From Flavobacteriaceae bacterium (GTDB lineage: Bacteria > Bacteroidota > Bacteroidia > Flavobacteriales > Flavobacteriaceae), in the NCBI GenBank assembly GCA_013043685.1, contig JABDNT010000002.1, forward strand, positions 1-64,000: DNA of 64,000 nucleotides, read 5' to 3'. Shown piece after piece: positions 17,702 through 26,609 of this stretch. Under the pieces are notes generated by a model that searched no databases, had not been told where the DNA came from, and worked only from the letters and a program-made list of their open reading frames with translations. How positions within the stretch are numbered: the first letter of the stretch is position 1; every line of letters begins with the position of its first letter. The translations under genes were made by a program, and so were the position numbers.

Positions 17702-18571
17702 ATGAAACTAACATATTCGAGCATCATACAGGGGTGCATGGGGTGGGGTGTATGGGGAGCCAAACTTTCCGAAAATGAAATGACCGATCGCATTCATCAC
17801 TGTCTTGAAAACGGCATTACCACCTTCGATCATGCCGATATTTACGGTGATTACACAACGGAAGCATCCTTCGGAAATGCTTTCAGTGCCAGTAATTTAG
17901 CACGGGAGGATATTCAGATTATTTCCAAATGCGGGATTCAGTACGTGGGAAATACACGTGATAATGAAATAAAGCATTATCGGTATGATGCCGATTATAT
18001 TGTCTGGAGTGCTGAAAAGTCTATTTCAGACCTTAATTCAGATTACCTCGATCTGCTCTTGCTACACAGGCCTAGTCCCTTGATGCAGCCAGATGAAGTG
18101 GCAAAAGCAGTAGATAAATTGATTTCAGAAGGAAAAATAAGATCCTTTGGGCTCTCAAACTTCACTCCTTCCCAAACAGCTTTGATCGCTTCGAAAAGTA
18201 AAGTGAGCGCTAACCAGATCGAGTTTTCATTAACAGCTATCGAAGCACTCTGGAATGGGAGTCTGGATGATATGATGTTGAATGATATTACACCTATGTG
18301 CTGGAGTCCTTTAGGATCCGTATTTAAAGAAGACAATGAACAAACCAGGCGAATTCATAAAGTGCTGGACGACTTAAACCAAAAATACAATGCAACGAAA
18401 GATCAGCTGCTACTTGCCTGGATACTGAAACACCCTTCAGGTATACACCCGGTAATTGGAACTGCTACACCCGAGCGAATTGCCAATGCGAGTAAAGCCG
18501 CCTCGATAGATCTATCTGAAATTGACTGGTTCAGAATGCTGGTTTCCAGCCAGGGACACAAAGTTGCTTGA
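17702..18571 (+). CDS. Aldo/keto reductase
   Basis: I start at the ATG at 17702 (289 residues), not at the upstream TTG, because MKLTYSSIIQGCMGWG is the normal AKR N-terminus. AKR catalytic residues are visible: Asp43 and Tyr48 in FDHADIYG, Lys76 in IISKCG and His in LLLLHRPSP. It is a cytosolic NADPH-dependent oxidoreductase of the YdhF/AKR11-like type; the substrate is unknown. A TACCTTTA element (17675-17682) fits a promoter. The SDR gene starts 14 bases after its stop. Confidence 0.9.
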   Translation: MKLTYSSIIQGCMGWGVWGAKLSENEMTDRIHHCLENGITTFDHADIYGDYTTEASFGNAFSASNLAREDIQIISKCGIQYVGNTRDNEIKHYRYDADYIVWSAEKSISDLNSDYLDLLLLHRPSPLMQPDEVAKAVDKLISEGKIRSFGLSNFTPSQTALIASKSKVSANQIEFSLTAIEALWNGSLDDMMLNDITPMCWSPLGSVFKEDNEQTRRIHKVLDDLNQKYNATKDQLLLAWILKHPSGIHPVIGTATPERIANASKAASIDLSEIDWFRMLVSSQGHKVA

Positions 18572-18585
18572 TAATAAATAAAAAA

Positions 18586-19341
18586 ATGGAAAATAAATTA
18601 GCACTAATAACGGGAGCGACTTCAGGGATAGGAAGAGCGACTGCCAGGATTTTTGCCGATAATGGAGTAAATCTTGTGATTTGTGGCCGAAGAATTGATA
18701 GGTTGGAATCCCTTAAAGACGAACTTTCAGAAAAAGTGAAAATTCATTCCCTGGTATTCGATGTTCGGAATAAAGAACTCGTCTTTAATTCAATTCAGGG
18801 GCTGCCTGAGGATTTTACCCAAATCGATATCCTGGTAAACAATGCCGGAAATGCTCATGGCATGGATCCTATTCAGAGTGGTAGCACGGAAGATTGGGAC
18901 GCCATGTTGGATATCAATGTGAAGGGACTGCTTTACGTATCTAAAGCAGTCCTGCCAGGAATGCTTGAACGAGCCAACGGCCACATCATAAATATTGGAT
19001 CTACTGCAGGTAAAGAGGTGTATCCCAATGGGAATGTGTATTGCGCCAGCAAGCACGCTGTGGATGCGATCAACCAAGGGATGCGGTTGGACCTTAACGG
19101 CAAAGGTATCCGGGTTGCTGCCATTAACCCGGGTCTGGTTGAAACAGAATTTAGTGAAGTAAGATTCAAGGGTGATACCGAAAGAGCAGAAAAAGTATAT
19201 AAAGGATTTACTCCATTAAAACCGGAAGATATTGCAGATATCATTTGGTTTGCGGTAACACGTCCTTCTCATGTGAATATTGCCGATCTTACGGTGATGT
19301 GTCTCGATCAGGCTTCTAGCACTATAGTTAACAAGAAATGA
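18586..19341 (+). CDS. Short-chain dehydrogenase/reductase
   Basis: Start placed at the ATG at 18586 (251 residues) since MENKLALITGATSGIG is a standard SDR opening; an upstream TTG is unlikely. The cofactor motif TGATSGIG is at residues 9-16, NNAG at about 85-88, and the catalytic Ser139, Tyr152 and Lys156 (YxxxK in VYCASKH) are present. The sequence resembles YdfG-type 3-hydroxy acid or serine dehydrogenases, cytosolic and NADP-dependent; the substrate is not certain. It overlaps the next gene by 4 bases. Confidence 0.92.
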   Translation: MENKLALITGATSGIGRATARIFADNGVNLVICGRRIDRLESLKDELSEKVKIHSLVFDVRNKELVFNSIQGLPEDFTQIDILVNNAGNAHGMDPIQSGSTEDWDAMLDINVKGLLYVSKAVLPGMLERANGHIINIGSTAGKEVYPNGNVYCASKHAVDAINQGMRLDLNGKGIRVAAINPGLVETEFSEVRFKGDTERAEKVYKGFTPLKPEDIADIIWFAVTRPSHVNIADLTVMCLDQASSTIVNKK

Positions 19342-20474
19342 TCAATAAACGCCTTCTCATTAAAAACCTGCTCGCTCATAATGATGAGAGCAGTTTTTAT
19401 GATAAAAAACGAAAGATCGACCTGGGAAGTAAAGAAGGGAAGGCAAAATTTCTGAAACACATTTGTGCATTGAGCAATAGTAATCCCGCGAACAATAGTT
19501 TTATCGTTGTGGGGGTTGAGGATGAGACCAATGAAATTCGTGGCGTGGACTTCTTTGACGACAGTAAGATCCAAAACCTCGTGAACGCTTATCTGTCCAA
19601 TCCACCGCTGATTTCTTACGAGAATATCATGTTTCCACATCTCCCTGACGATAAGGTTGTAGGGCTTGTAACTATTCGGCCCACAGGAGAGATCACCTCG
19701 TTGCGAAAGAACATATGGAAATATTGGGGAGGGTCGATCTTTCTTAGAGACGGCAGTATTTCCATGCCCAAGGATTTTGATATAGAGATCAGGGATGTCA
19801 ATTCTGAGATAGTAAAAGCTATCGAGAATAAGGCCATGAACAATATTGAACACACACTGGACGGGGTGATCGATTTTCTTAATAACCGACACAATGATTT
19901 GCCTTCAGATTACAAAGTCTTCAAGGAGCAATTTGTTGTATGCTGGGCAGGCATTCCGAAGCAAATAAATGGAAATACCTATTACTCCCGTGTGGATATT
20001 GAACTTATCAACGAGCAGGTTCGGTTGTTCTATTCAGCCTTGGATGAGATCAGTATTGAGCACACCAATGATTATTTCAGAATCCTGGAATATGTGAACC
20101 TTGGGTTGAATCAGCAATTTAAATATTATCCGCTGGAGGAAGTCACTATCGAATTCAGGGAGAATGGGTCTTATGCCATGAATTCTGAACTTGTTTTCGA
20201 GCCGCCACGCTTCAATAAGAAGACACTCTATCATATATATAACGCTAATAATGCATTGGTGGATAAACTGAATAAACAGATCCCTTTGAATCCTACCGAA
20301 GAAAAGGATCTGTACCAACTTTCAGAAACATACCTTATCTGTTACCTTAACGATTTCAACGATGCCATTGATAAATTGACAGAAGCCAAACCATTTTTGA
20401 AACAAATGGGAGGAAATGTATACCAATCGTTTAAAGAAGCGCAGCGTATCCTAAGAAAGGTGAAGTATAACTAA
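19338..20474 (+). CDS. AlbA_2 (Schlafen-type) domain protein
   Basis: A 378-residue protein whose first ~130 residues look like the AlbA_2 (divergent AAA/Schlafen) fold: an N-terminal helix, then KFLKHICALSNSNPANNSFIVVGVED, the usual core where a strand pair follows a helix ending in a small loop, then NEIRGVDFF. The remaining 250 residues are helical and I do not recognise them. In other genomes AlbA_2 proteins are annotated as ATP-binding or nucleic-acid-binding regulators, and some are parts of defence systems. It overlaps the SDR gene by 4 bases (ATGA) and is followed after 56 bases by the SPFH gene, which has its own promoter-like element. Confidence 0.78.
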   Translation: MINKRLLIKNLLAHNDESSFYDKKRKIDLGSKEGKAKFLKHICALSNSNPANNSFIVVGVEDETNEIRGVDFFDDSKIQNLVNAYLSNPPLISYENIMFPHLPDDKVVGLVTIRPTGEITSLRKNIWKYWGGSIFLRDGSISMPKDFDIEIRDVNSEIVKAIENKAMNNIEHTLDGVIDFLNNRHNDLPSDYKVFKEQFVVCWAGIPKQINGNTYYSRVDIELINEQVRLFYSALDEISIEHTNDYFRILEYVNLGLNQQFKYYPLEEVTIEFRENGSYAMNSELVFEPPRFNKKTLYHIYNANNALVDKLNKQIPLNPTEEKDLYQLSETYLICYLNDFNDAIDKLTEAKPFLKQMGGNVYQSFKEAQRILRKVKYN

Positions 20475-20495
20475 AATGCGTTCTCTAATATTTAT

Positions 20496-20503
20496 TATCT
20501 TTA
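20496..20503 (+). promoter_or_regulatory. -7-like element upstream of the SPFH gene
   Basis: TATCTTTA, one base from TAnnTTTG, 27 bases before the ATG at 20531. It suggests that the SPFH, zinc-ribbon and phosphatase genes can be transcribed as a separate unit. Confidence 0.4.
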
Positions 20504-20530
20504 ATATAAATCATCATAAACACAACTAAA

Positions 20531-21667
20531 ATGGGCATTTTCGATACAATAAAAGAAAAGTTAAGCAATGAATTTATAGATATAATCGAGTGGCTGGACT
20601 ACACCGATGATACTATCTGTCATCGTTTTGAACGTTACCAGAACGAAATTAAAAATAACGCCAAGCTAATCGTACGTGAGGGGCAAACTGCGGTCTTTAT
20701 AAATGAAGGCCAGTTAGCCGATGTTTTCGAGCCTGGGACCTATACATTAAACACTCAAAACCTTCCCATACTTACCACATTGAAAGGTTGGAAATACGGC
20801 TTCGACAGCCCCTTTAAAGCTGAAGTATATTTTGTGAATACGCATCTTTTCACCGATGAGAAATGGGGAACAAAAAACCCGATCACCTTAAATGATGAGC
20901 GTTTCGGACTTGTAGAGATTCGTGCATTCGGGACCTATGCTTTCCGAATTAGCGATGCCGGGAAATTTATTATAGATATTGTAGGAACCGACAATAACTT
21001 CACGAATTTTGAGATCAACGAACACCTGAAAAGTTTAATCGCAACACGATTTACAGATACTGTTGGGGAAGCCAATCTGCCTATCGAATTATATGCTGCC
21101 AATACTACCGAATTAAGTGAAACCTGCAAGGAAGTAATGCAGCCTGAATTTGAAAGCGTAGGGATTGCATTGGAAAAATTCTTTATCGAAAATGTGTCCA
21201 TGCCGGAAGATCTGAAGAAAGAGATCTTCGAGTATAGCCGTATAGATAAACTGGACCTTGACAAGCTGACTAAATTCAAGACAGCCAAAGCCATTGAAGC
21301 TGCTGCTTCGAATGAAGGTGGAACTGCAGGTGCGGGAATGGGAATGGGAATGGGCTTTGTGCTTGCTCAGCAAATGGGAGGTATGATGTCTCCTCAAATG
21401 GGCGGCCAGCAACTGCCATCACATCAGCATGCCCCTACTATGCCTCCCCCAATGCCGCAAGCGGTACAATATTTCTATGCTGCAAACGGCCAACAGGCAG
21501 GACCGGTAACCTTCGAACAACTACAAGCGCTATTTGCGAATAGGACTGTGAACAGAGATTCACTGGTTTGGAAACAGGGTATGACAGAATGGACGGCCCT
21601 GAAAGAGGTGGAAGAATTGAAAGCCTTCCTGGGAGGAAGTACACCTCCACCACTTCCGGGAGCATAA
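20531..21667 (+). CDS. SPFH-domain protein with C-terminal GYF_2 domain
   Basis: The 378-residue protein has an N-terminal SPFH/Band-7-like domain (about residues 20-250, of the kind once labelled virion-core-protein-like), a Gly/Met/Pro-rich linker (about 258-310, containing GMGMGMGF and many Gln and Pro) and a GYF_2 domain (about 313-372, YFYAANGQQAGPVTFEQLQA onward, with the WKQGMTEW motif). There is no TM helix, so membrane attachment would be through the SPFH fold or a partner. SPFH proteins build membrane-associated scaffolds; GYF_2 binds proline-rich peptides. The next gene, 4 bases on, encodes a zinc-ribbon protein with one C-terminal TM helix, a likely membrane anchor. Confidence 0.85.
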   Translation: MGIFDTIKEKLSNEFIDIIEWLDYTDDTICHRFERYQNEIKNNAKLIVREGQTAVFINEGQLADVFEPGTYTLNTQNLPILTTLKGWKYGFDSPFKAEVYFVNTHLFTDEKWGTKNPITLNDERFGLVEIRAFGTYAFRISDAGKFIIDIVGTDNNFTNFEINEHLKSLIATRFTDTVGEANLPIELYAANTTELSETCKEVMQPEFESVGIALEKFFIENVSMPEDLKKEIFEYSRIDKLDLDKLTKFKTAKAIEAAASNEGGTAGAGMGMGMGFVLAQQMGGMMSPQMGGQQLPSHQHAPTMPPPMPQAVQYFYAANGQQAGPVTFEQLQALFANRTVNRDSLVWKQGMTEWTALKEVEELKAFLGGSTPPPLPGA

Positions 21668-21671
21668 TACA

Positions 21672-22778
21672 ATGCAAGAAGCACCAGAGAAAAAGTCCGA
21701 ACTAAAAAAATCCTGCGTCAATTGCGGGGCGGAACTCCTTTATGCCCCCGGAACCACGGAATTGCAATGTGAGTACTGTGGGCATGCACAGGATATCCCT
21801 CCTTCGGAAATTGGTTTTGAAGAGTTGGAATTACAGACCTATCTTGACTCCCTGGGGCATCATTCTCATAGCCAGGCGATATTAATGCTGCAATGCAAGA
21901 GTTGTGGAGCCAATCAGCACATTGAAGAGAATTACAAATCGCTTCACTGTGTGTATTGCAATTCCCCTTTGATCATTGAAGATGCGCAAAAGGAAGAATG
22001 GATATTACCCGGGGCAATATTGCCTTTTCAGATTGATCAGAATAATGCACATCGAATATTTCAGAAGTGGGTGAAAGGTCTTTGGTGGGCTCCCAACAAG
22101 CTAAAAAAAGCGAGTCTGGATCCGCAGAATACGAAAGGGTTATATTCACCATACTGGACTTTCGATGCTCAATTATCCGCGAACTATACGGGGCAACGGG
22201 GTGACTATTATTATGTTTCTGTTCCGTATACCACCACGGTAAATGGGAAAACTGTAACACGAATGCGGCAGGAGCGGCGCACACGCTGGACACCGGCGAG
22301 TGGAAGAATTTCAGGTTTTATAGATGACACATTAATTAAGGCTTCAAAACAGCGGTCGGGAGTTATCCCGAGGAAAGTTGCTCGTTGGGACCTGAGTAAA
22401 TTGGTTCCATTCGACAGCAGTTACCTGTCCGGATTTGTTACTGAAAAGTATACCATCCCGTTAAAGGATGGCCATCTGGATGCTCAGAAAGAAGCCGAGC
22501 GCATAGCCGATCGTTGGGCACGACGTGATATCGGAGGGGATACCCAGCGTATCAGTTCCATCGATATGAGGCTAACCGAAGAAACATTTAAGCACATTTT
22601 GCTTCCTGTATATATTAGTGCTTATCGCTACAAAGGAAAGCGCTATAATTTCTTTGTCAATGGGCAATCCGGGGTGTTGGCAGGCCAGAGGCCATATTCT
22701 TTCTGGAAAATATTTCTATTCATCATAATGATTATCGCCGTACTGTCGGTGATCGTATATTTTGTTAACCAGGGATGA
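21672..22778 (+). CDS. Double zinc-ribbon protein with C-terminal TM helix
   Basis: A 368-residue protein with two N-terminal CxxC...CxxC zinc ribbons: Cys15, 18, 33, 36 and Cys75, 78, 93, 96. A beta-rich middle domain follows (with KGLYSPYWTFDAQLSANYTG and a Thr/Arg-rich stretch), then a single TM helix near the C-terminus (about 344-364, FWKIFLFIIMIIAVLSVIVY). Most of the protein would face the cytoplasm. Proteins of this type are regularly encoded beside SPFH/GYF_2 proteins, which suggests that they act together at the membrane. It overlaps the next gene by 4 bases. No enzymatic activity is evident. Confidence 0.82.
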   Translation: MQEAPEKKSELKKSCVNCGAELLYAPGTTELQCEYCGHAQDIPPSEIGFEELELQTYLDSLGHHSHSQAILMLQCKSCGANQHIEENYKSLHCVYCNSPLIIEDAQKEEWILPGAILPFQIDQNNAHRIFQKWVKGLWWAPNKLKKASLDPQNTKGLYSPYWTFDAQLSANYTGQRGDYYYVSVPYTTTVNGKTVTRMRQERRTRWTPASGRISGFIDDTLIKASKQRSGVIPRKVARWDLSKLVPFDSSYLSGFVTEKYTIPLKDGHLDAQKEAERIADRWARRDIGGDTQRISSIDMRLTEETFKHILLPVYISAYRYKGKRYNFFVNGQSGVLAGQRPYSFWKIFLFIIMIIAVLSVIVYFVNQG

Positions 22779-23500
22779 GAACTTTAGTAGTAGGCGATAT
22801 TCACGGGGGTCTGAAAGGGCTTAAGCAAGCTTTGGAGAGAGTGAACCCTACTCATGAGGATCTTTTCATATTTGTTGGTGATTATGTAGATGGCTGGAGC
22901 GAAAATGCTGAAACCGTTTCGTTTTTGCTTAAGTTTTCGGAAGAATATCAATGCATTTTTCTACGCGGGAATCACGATGATCTTGTTTACGATTTTCTGA
23001 AAAAGAATGATGAAAAACCTATGTGGCTGGCTCATGGCGGACAGGCATCTAAAGACAGCTACGCGAAGCTTTCATCCAGGGAGCTTGATCAACATATCGA
23101 ATTCTTTGAATCGCTTCAGAATTATTTTATCGATGATAAAAACCGTTTGTACTTACATGCCGGATTCACCAACATGCATGGCCCGCAACACGAATTTTAT
23201 CCAAATCTGGTGTACTGGGATCGTACACTTTGGGAAATGGCTTGTAGCCTGGATCCTGAGATAAGCCAGGACAACCGATACTATCCCAAACGCCTGAAAT
23301 TATTTAATGAAATATACATTGGACATACCCCGGTAACACGTTTAGGAGAAACCATACCAATTCGAAAAGCTAATGTCTGGAATGTCGATACCGGGGCGGC
23401 ATTCAAAGGGCCATTATCCATAATTGATGTAGACTCTAAGAATATCTGGCAAAGTGACCCTGTCTGGACCTTATATCCCCTGGAGAAAGGTCGGAATTAG
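22775..23500 (+). CDS. PPP-type metallophosphoesterase (serine/threonine phosphatase-like)
   Basis: A 241-residue phosphoesterase with the complete metal-binding set: GDIHGG at residues 7-12, GDYVDG at about 35-40, RGNHDD at about 72-78, and later His residues (LHAGFTN and GHTPVTR). This is the layout of bacterial PrpA/PrpB or ApaH-like phosphatases that hydrolyse phosphoproteins or dinucleoside polyphosphates using two divalent metals. Its 4-base overlap with the zinc-ribbon gene and the SPFH gene before it suggest a functional link. It ends convergently, overlapping the stop region of the opposite-strand glycosidase by 4 bases. Confidence 0.92.
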   Translation: MRTLVVGDIHGGLKGLKQALERVNPTHEDLFIFVGDYVDGWSENAETVSFLLKFSEEYQCIFLRGNHDDLVYDFLKKNDEKPMWLAHGGQASKDSYAKLSSRELDQHIEFFESLQNYFIDDKNRLYLHAGFTNMHGPQHEFYPNLVYWDRTLWEMACSLDPEISQDNRYYPKRLKLFNEIYIGHTPVTRLGETIPIRKANVWNVDTGAAFKGPLSIIDVDSKNIWQSDPVWTLYPLEKGRN

Positions 23501-24882
23501 ACTTCAATATATTCTTTATATACAGCTATCGGAATGAGTGCAGTCCAACCGCAAAAGTCCTTCTTGGCTGGCATACCATAGGAAACCAGATCGGGAGCAT
23601 AATTCTCCCAAAAGGTTCCTGTAGCTTCAAATACGGTGGCCACATTTCGATACACTTTCGTGGCAAGATCTTTAGCGAGTTCGTCTTCACCATTTTCCGA
23701 AAGCCCTTTTAAAACCATATATACGGTCGGTGCCCATACACCTCCCAGCCAGTAATCTCCCCATCCAACATAGTCGGGGTCTGCTGCCGAAAGTGCCGGG
23801 AGCGGTGTTTTACGATAAAACTCGTCGGGGTTTCTAAGGTGTTCTAAAAATGACTTCATTCGGTCATCAGGTACCAGTTTACCTAAAAGAGTCCAGTACA
23901 TTCCTATATGCCTTCTTGGCACTTGTTTATCGAATCCTAAATCGTAATAGAAATTATCCCGGTTGTTCCAGCACTTCTCATTTATGGCCAGTTTGATCCG
24001 GGAATGAATGTCTTCGAAAATGGAAATATCATCTTCATTGCCAGTAAGTGTTCCTATCTCTATCAGTTGAAGTGCATACATGGCCATTTGGGCCGAAAAA
24101 TCTACCAGTCGCGCCTGGGTATTCCATAAACCTTGTTTGGTTTCAACATATTGTTCTATGAAGTACTGTAATTTGGTCTCTGCCGATTCATTCATTGCCG
24201 CAAGCTTTTCACCGAGCTCATGATGCGTCAATCCATTGCCCTCGGTGGGTTCCCAATCTCTCGGGGCCCGGGGAATATTATCCATCCCCATTCCAAGTGT
24301 GTCCCCATAGAATAGATCGTCTTCCATCATGTAACGGCCTACATGGAATTGGAAATTCTTCTTTAAAATTGGATACACCTTTTTCAATCTGGAAATATCT
24401 TCTGAAACCTTATAGATCTCCAGTTCGGCCAAAGCTAATAATGGTGGATTTATGGAAACGGGATGATCCTTGGACCACAAAGGCCTTCCATCCTGACGGT
24501 ACTCACGGCATATATAGCCGTCCTCATCCATCTGTTCGTAAAAATTATCAAGCGCCTGGTATACGGGAAGTTCGTTAAGATGGTATTTTGCAAAGCAGCA
24601 CATAAAGCAGGTATCCCAAAGAAAAATATTTGGAGAAAAGGCGGCATCGATAAATGGTTTTTTAAAAAATGGTTCCGAGACCCCGCCTCGTACTTTAGAT
24701 TTTGTTATCTCTAGTGCCTTGGCGTACATTTCATCGGCAAGTGCCTTGGGAACATTCGAGTCTGTATCCGTTGTTTTTCCTTCGGAATTCTTATCGGAAA
24801 CCTGTTCACAGGCAGATAACATTCCTAATCCTATAACACCCCCGGCCAGGGAAATGTTCTTGGCAAAATCTCTACGCTTCAT
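23497..24882 (-). CDS. MGH1-like/trehalase-fold glycoside hydrolase lipoprotein
   Basis: A 461-residue exported protein with an (alpha/alpha)6 glycosidase fold of the MGH1/GH63/GH37 type: FLWDTCFMCCFAKYHLNELP near residues 90-110, DNIPRAPRDWEP around 200, and WGDYWLGGVWAPTVYMVLKG near 370-390 hold the usual Asp/Glu and aromatic residues. The N-terminus MKRRDFAKNISLAGGVIGLG then LSAC combines a Tat-like RR motif with a lipobox (Cys25), so it is probably a folded lipoprotein exported by Tat. The sugar substrate is unknown; relatives hydrolyse alpha-glycosides such as mannosylglycerate or glucosyl linkages. Confidence 0.82.
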   Translation of the reverse strand: MKRRDFAKNISLAGGVIGLGMLSACEQVSDKNSEGKTTDTDSNVPKALADEMYAKALEITKSKVRGGVSEPFFKKPFIDAAFSPNIFLWDTCFMCCFAKYHLNELPVYQALDNFYEQMDEDGYICREYRQDGRPLWSKDHPVSINPPLLALAELEIYKVSEDISRLKKVYPILKKNFQFHVGRYMMEDDLFYGDTLGMGMDNIPRAPRDWEPTEGNGLTHHELGEKLAAMNESAETKLQYFIEQYVETKQGLWNTQARLVDFSAQMAMYALQLIEIGTLTGNEDDISIFEDIHSRIKLAINEKCWNNRDNFYYDLGFDKQVPRRHIGMYWTLLGKLVPDDRMKSFLEHLRNPDEFYRKTPLPALSAADPDYVGWGDYWLGGVWAPTVYMVLKGLSENGEDELAKDLATKVYRNVATVFEATGTFWENYAPDLVSYGMPAKKDFCGWTALIPIAVYKEYIEV

Positions 24883-24900
24883 ATTTTATGGTATATGAAT

Positions 24901-24908
24901 TAAAGATA
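24901..24908 (-). promoter_or_regulatory. -7-like element of the glycosidase gene
   Basis: Minus-strand TATCTTTA, one base from the TAnnTTTG consensus, 18 bases before the ATG at 24882. Confidence 0.4.
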
Positions 24909-24917
24909 ATATATTAA

Positions 24918-24947
24918 ACAAAAAAACCGCCTCGAAAGAGGCGGTTT
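24918..24947 (-). terminator. Rho-independent terminator of the ALDH7 gene
   Basis: A perfect 10-bp stem (24924-24933 with 24938-24947) closes the tetraloop GAAA/TTTC, and on the minus strand it is followed by a run of seven Ts (complement of 24920-24926). It lies 18 bases after the aldehyde dehydrogenase stop. Confidence 0.9.
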
Positions 24948-24965
24948 AGTATCTATTTCCTATTC

Positions 24966-26519
24966 CTACAAGTCGAACTTGATTCCCTGTGCCAGTGGCA
25001 ACTCGGTTGTATAGTTTATAGTATTGGTCTGTCTGCGCATGTAGATCTTCCAGGCGTCACTTCCGCTTTCACGGCCACCTCCAGTTTCTTTCTCACCACC
25101 AAAGGCGCCTCCTATTTCGGCTCCGCTGGTTCCGATATTCACGTTAGCAATACCGCAGTCACTTCCAGCATGACTCAAGAATCGTTCAGCTTCACGAAGG
25201 TTATTCGTCATAATCGCCGATGACAACCCTTGTGCTACACCGTTTTGAATGTCGATGGCATTATCAACTTCGCCGCTATATTTCAGCAGATATAATACAG
25301 GTGCGAAGGTCTCATGCTGAACGATCTCGAAACTATTATCCGCTTCCGCAATAGCCGGTTTTACATAACACCCGCTCTCATATCCCTCGCCTTCAAGCAC
25401 GCCTCCTTCTACCACAAGATTTCCACCTTCTTCCACTACTTTAGCCAGGGCATTCTTATACATTTCTACAGCATCCTTATCAATAAGCGGCCCTACATGA
25501 TTGTTCTCATCCAATGGATTGCCTATACGAAGCTGACCGTAAGCCGCCACTACAGCGTCTTTTACTTTATCATAAATACTTTCGTGAATAATAAGTCGGC
25601 GTGTGGACGTACATCGTTGTCCGCAAGTTCCAACTGCACCGAAAACGGCACCGATAACTGTCATTTTTATATCCGCATCCGGAGTTACAATAATAGCATT
25701 GTTACCTCCCAATTCCAAAAGGGATTTACCAAGGCGTTCTCCAACCGTCCTCCCTACGATCTTACCCATGCGTGTCGAGCCAGTAGCGGAAATAAGCGGG
25801 ATTCGGGTGTCTGTCGTCATATACTCACCAACTTTGTAGTCACCGTTTATCAAACAAGAAATTCCTTCTGGTAAATTGTTTTCAGCAAATACTCGAGCGG
25901 CAATCTTCTGGCAGGCGATTCCGCAGAGCGGTGCTTTTTCAGAAGGTTTCCAAACGCAAACATCTCCACATATCCATGCCAAAGCTGTATTCCAGCTCCA
26001 TACCGCTACCGGGAAGTTGAAAGCTGAGATTATTCCAACAACACCTAATGGATGATATTGTTCATACATACGGTGCCCAGGGCGTTCGCTGTGCATGGTA
26101 AGTCCATGTAATTGTCGTGAAAGGCCCACAGCAAAATCACAGATATCGATCATTTCCTGTACTTCACCAAGTCCTTCCTGGTAGCTTTTTCCCATTTCAT
26201 AAGAAACCAGCTTACCCAATGGTTCTTTTAGTCTTCTTAATTCTTCTCCAAACTGACGAACAATCTCTCCGCGTTGCGGTGCTGGCATTACTCGCCAGGT
26301 TTTAAAGGCTTCAGTAGCCGTTTTCATCATTTGTTCGTACTCATCTTTAGTGGTAGTCGTTACTTTTCCAATGAGTTTTCCATCTACCGGCGAATAAGAC
26401 GAAATGGCCCCAGCACCCGGCATCCAGTTTGTTCCGGTAGAAGTACCGTGATTTATATCTTCAACGCCTAATTTTTCTAAGGCTTCTTCTATTCCAAAGG
26501 AGGTTGTTGCAGTTAACAT
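24966..26519 (-). CDS. amaB: ALDH7 (antiquitin-type) alpha-aminoadipic semialdehyde dehydrogenase
   Basis: A 517-residue NAD-dependent aldehyde dehydrogenase. I start at the ATG at 26519; the frame extends upstream only through a TTG. Catalytic residues are Glu269 (LLELGGNNA) and Cys303 (GTCGQRCTSTRR). The C-terminus, SDCGIANVNIGTSGAEIGG followed by AFGGEKETGGGRESGSDAWK, is nearly identical to what I know of human and bacterial antiquitin, which oxidises alpha-aminoadipic semialdehyde or its cyclic form piperideine-6-carboxylate in lysine degradation. It follows pdxH after a 90-base gap that holds a TACCTTCG promoter-like element, so it can be expressed separately. Confidence 0.93.
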   Translation of the reverse strand: MLTATTSFGIEEALEKLGVEDINHGTSTGTNWMPGAGAISSYSPVDGKLIGKVTTTTKDEYEQMMKTATEAFKTWRVMPAPQRGEIVRQFGEELRRLKEPLGKLVSYEMGKSYQEGLGEVQEMIDICDFAVGLSRQLHGLTMHSERPGHRMYEQYHPLGVVGIISAFNFPVAVWSWNTALAWICGDVCVWKPSEKAPLCGIACQKIAARVFAENNLPEGISCLINGDYKVGEYMTTDTRIPLISATGSTRMGKIVGRTVGERLGKSLLELGGNNAIIVTPDADIKMTVIGAVFGAVGTCGQRCTSTRRLIIHESIYDKVKDAVVAAYGQLRIGNPLDENNHVGPLIDKDAVEMYKNALAKVVEEGGNLVVEGGVLEGEGYESGCYVKPAIAEADNSFEIVQHETFAPVLYLLKYSGEVDNAIDIQNGVAQGLSSAIMTNNLREAERFLSHAGSDCGIANVNIGTSGAEIGGAFGGEKETGGGRESGSDAWKIYMRRQTNTINYTTELPLAQGIKFDL

Positions 26520-26552
26520 ATCTCTAAAAAGTTTTATCTGATTTTGTAGCTG

Positions 26553-26560
26553 CGAAGGTA
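26553..26560 (-). promoter_or_regulatory. -7-like promoter element of amaB
   Basis: Minus-strand TACCTTCG, one base from TAnnTTTG, 33 bases before the chosen ATG at 26519. The position supports that start over the upstream TTG, which would leave no leader. Confidence 0.4.
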
Positions 26561-26609
26561 CGAATTCCCTTTGCAAATAGAAATGATATTCGAGTGTTTC
26601 AGTCGATTA

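Noticed and set aside
25314-25874. A 186-codon frame on the plus strand within the aldehyde dehydrogenase gene
   Set aside because: It is fully antisense to a well-conserved gene and has no homologue features.
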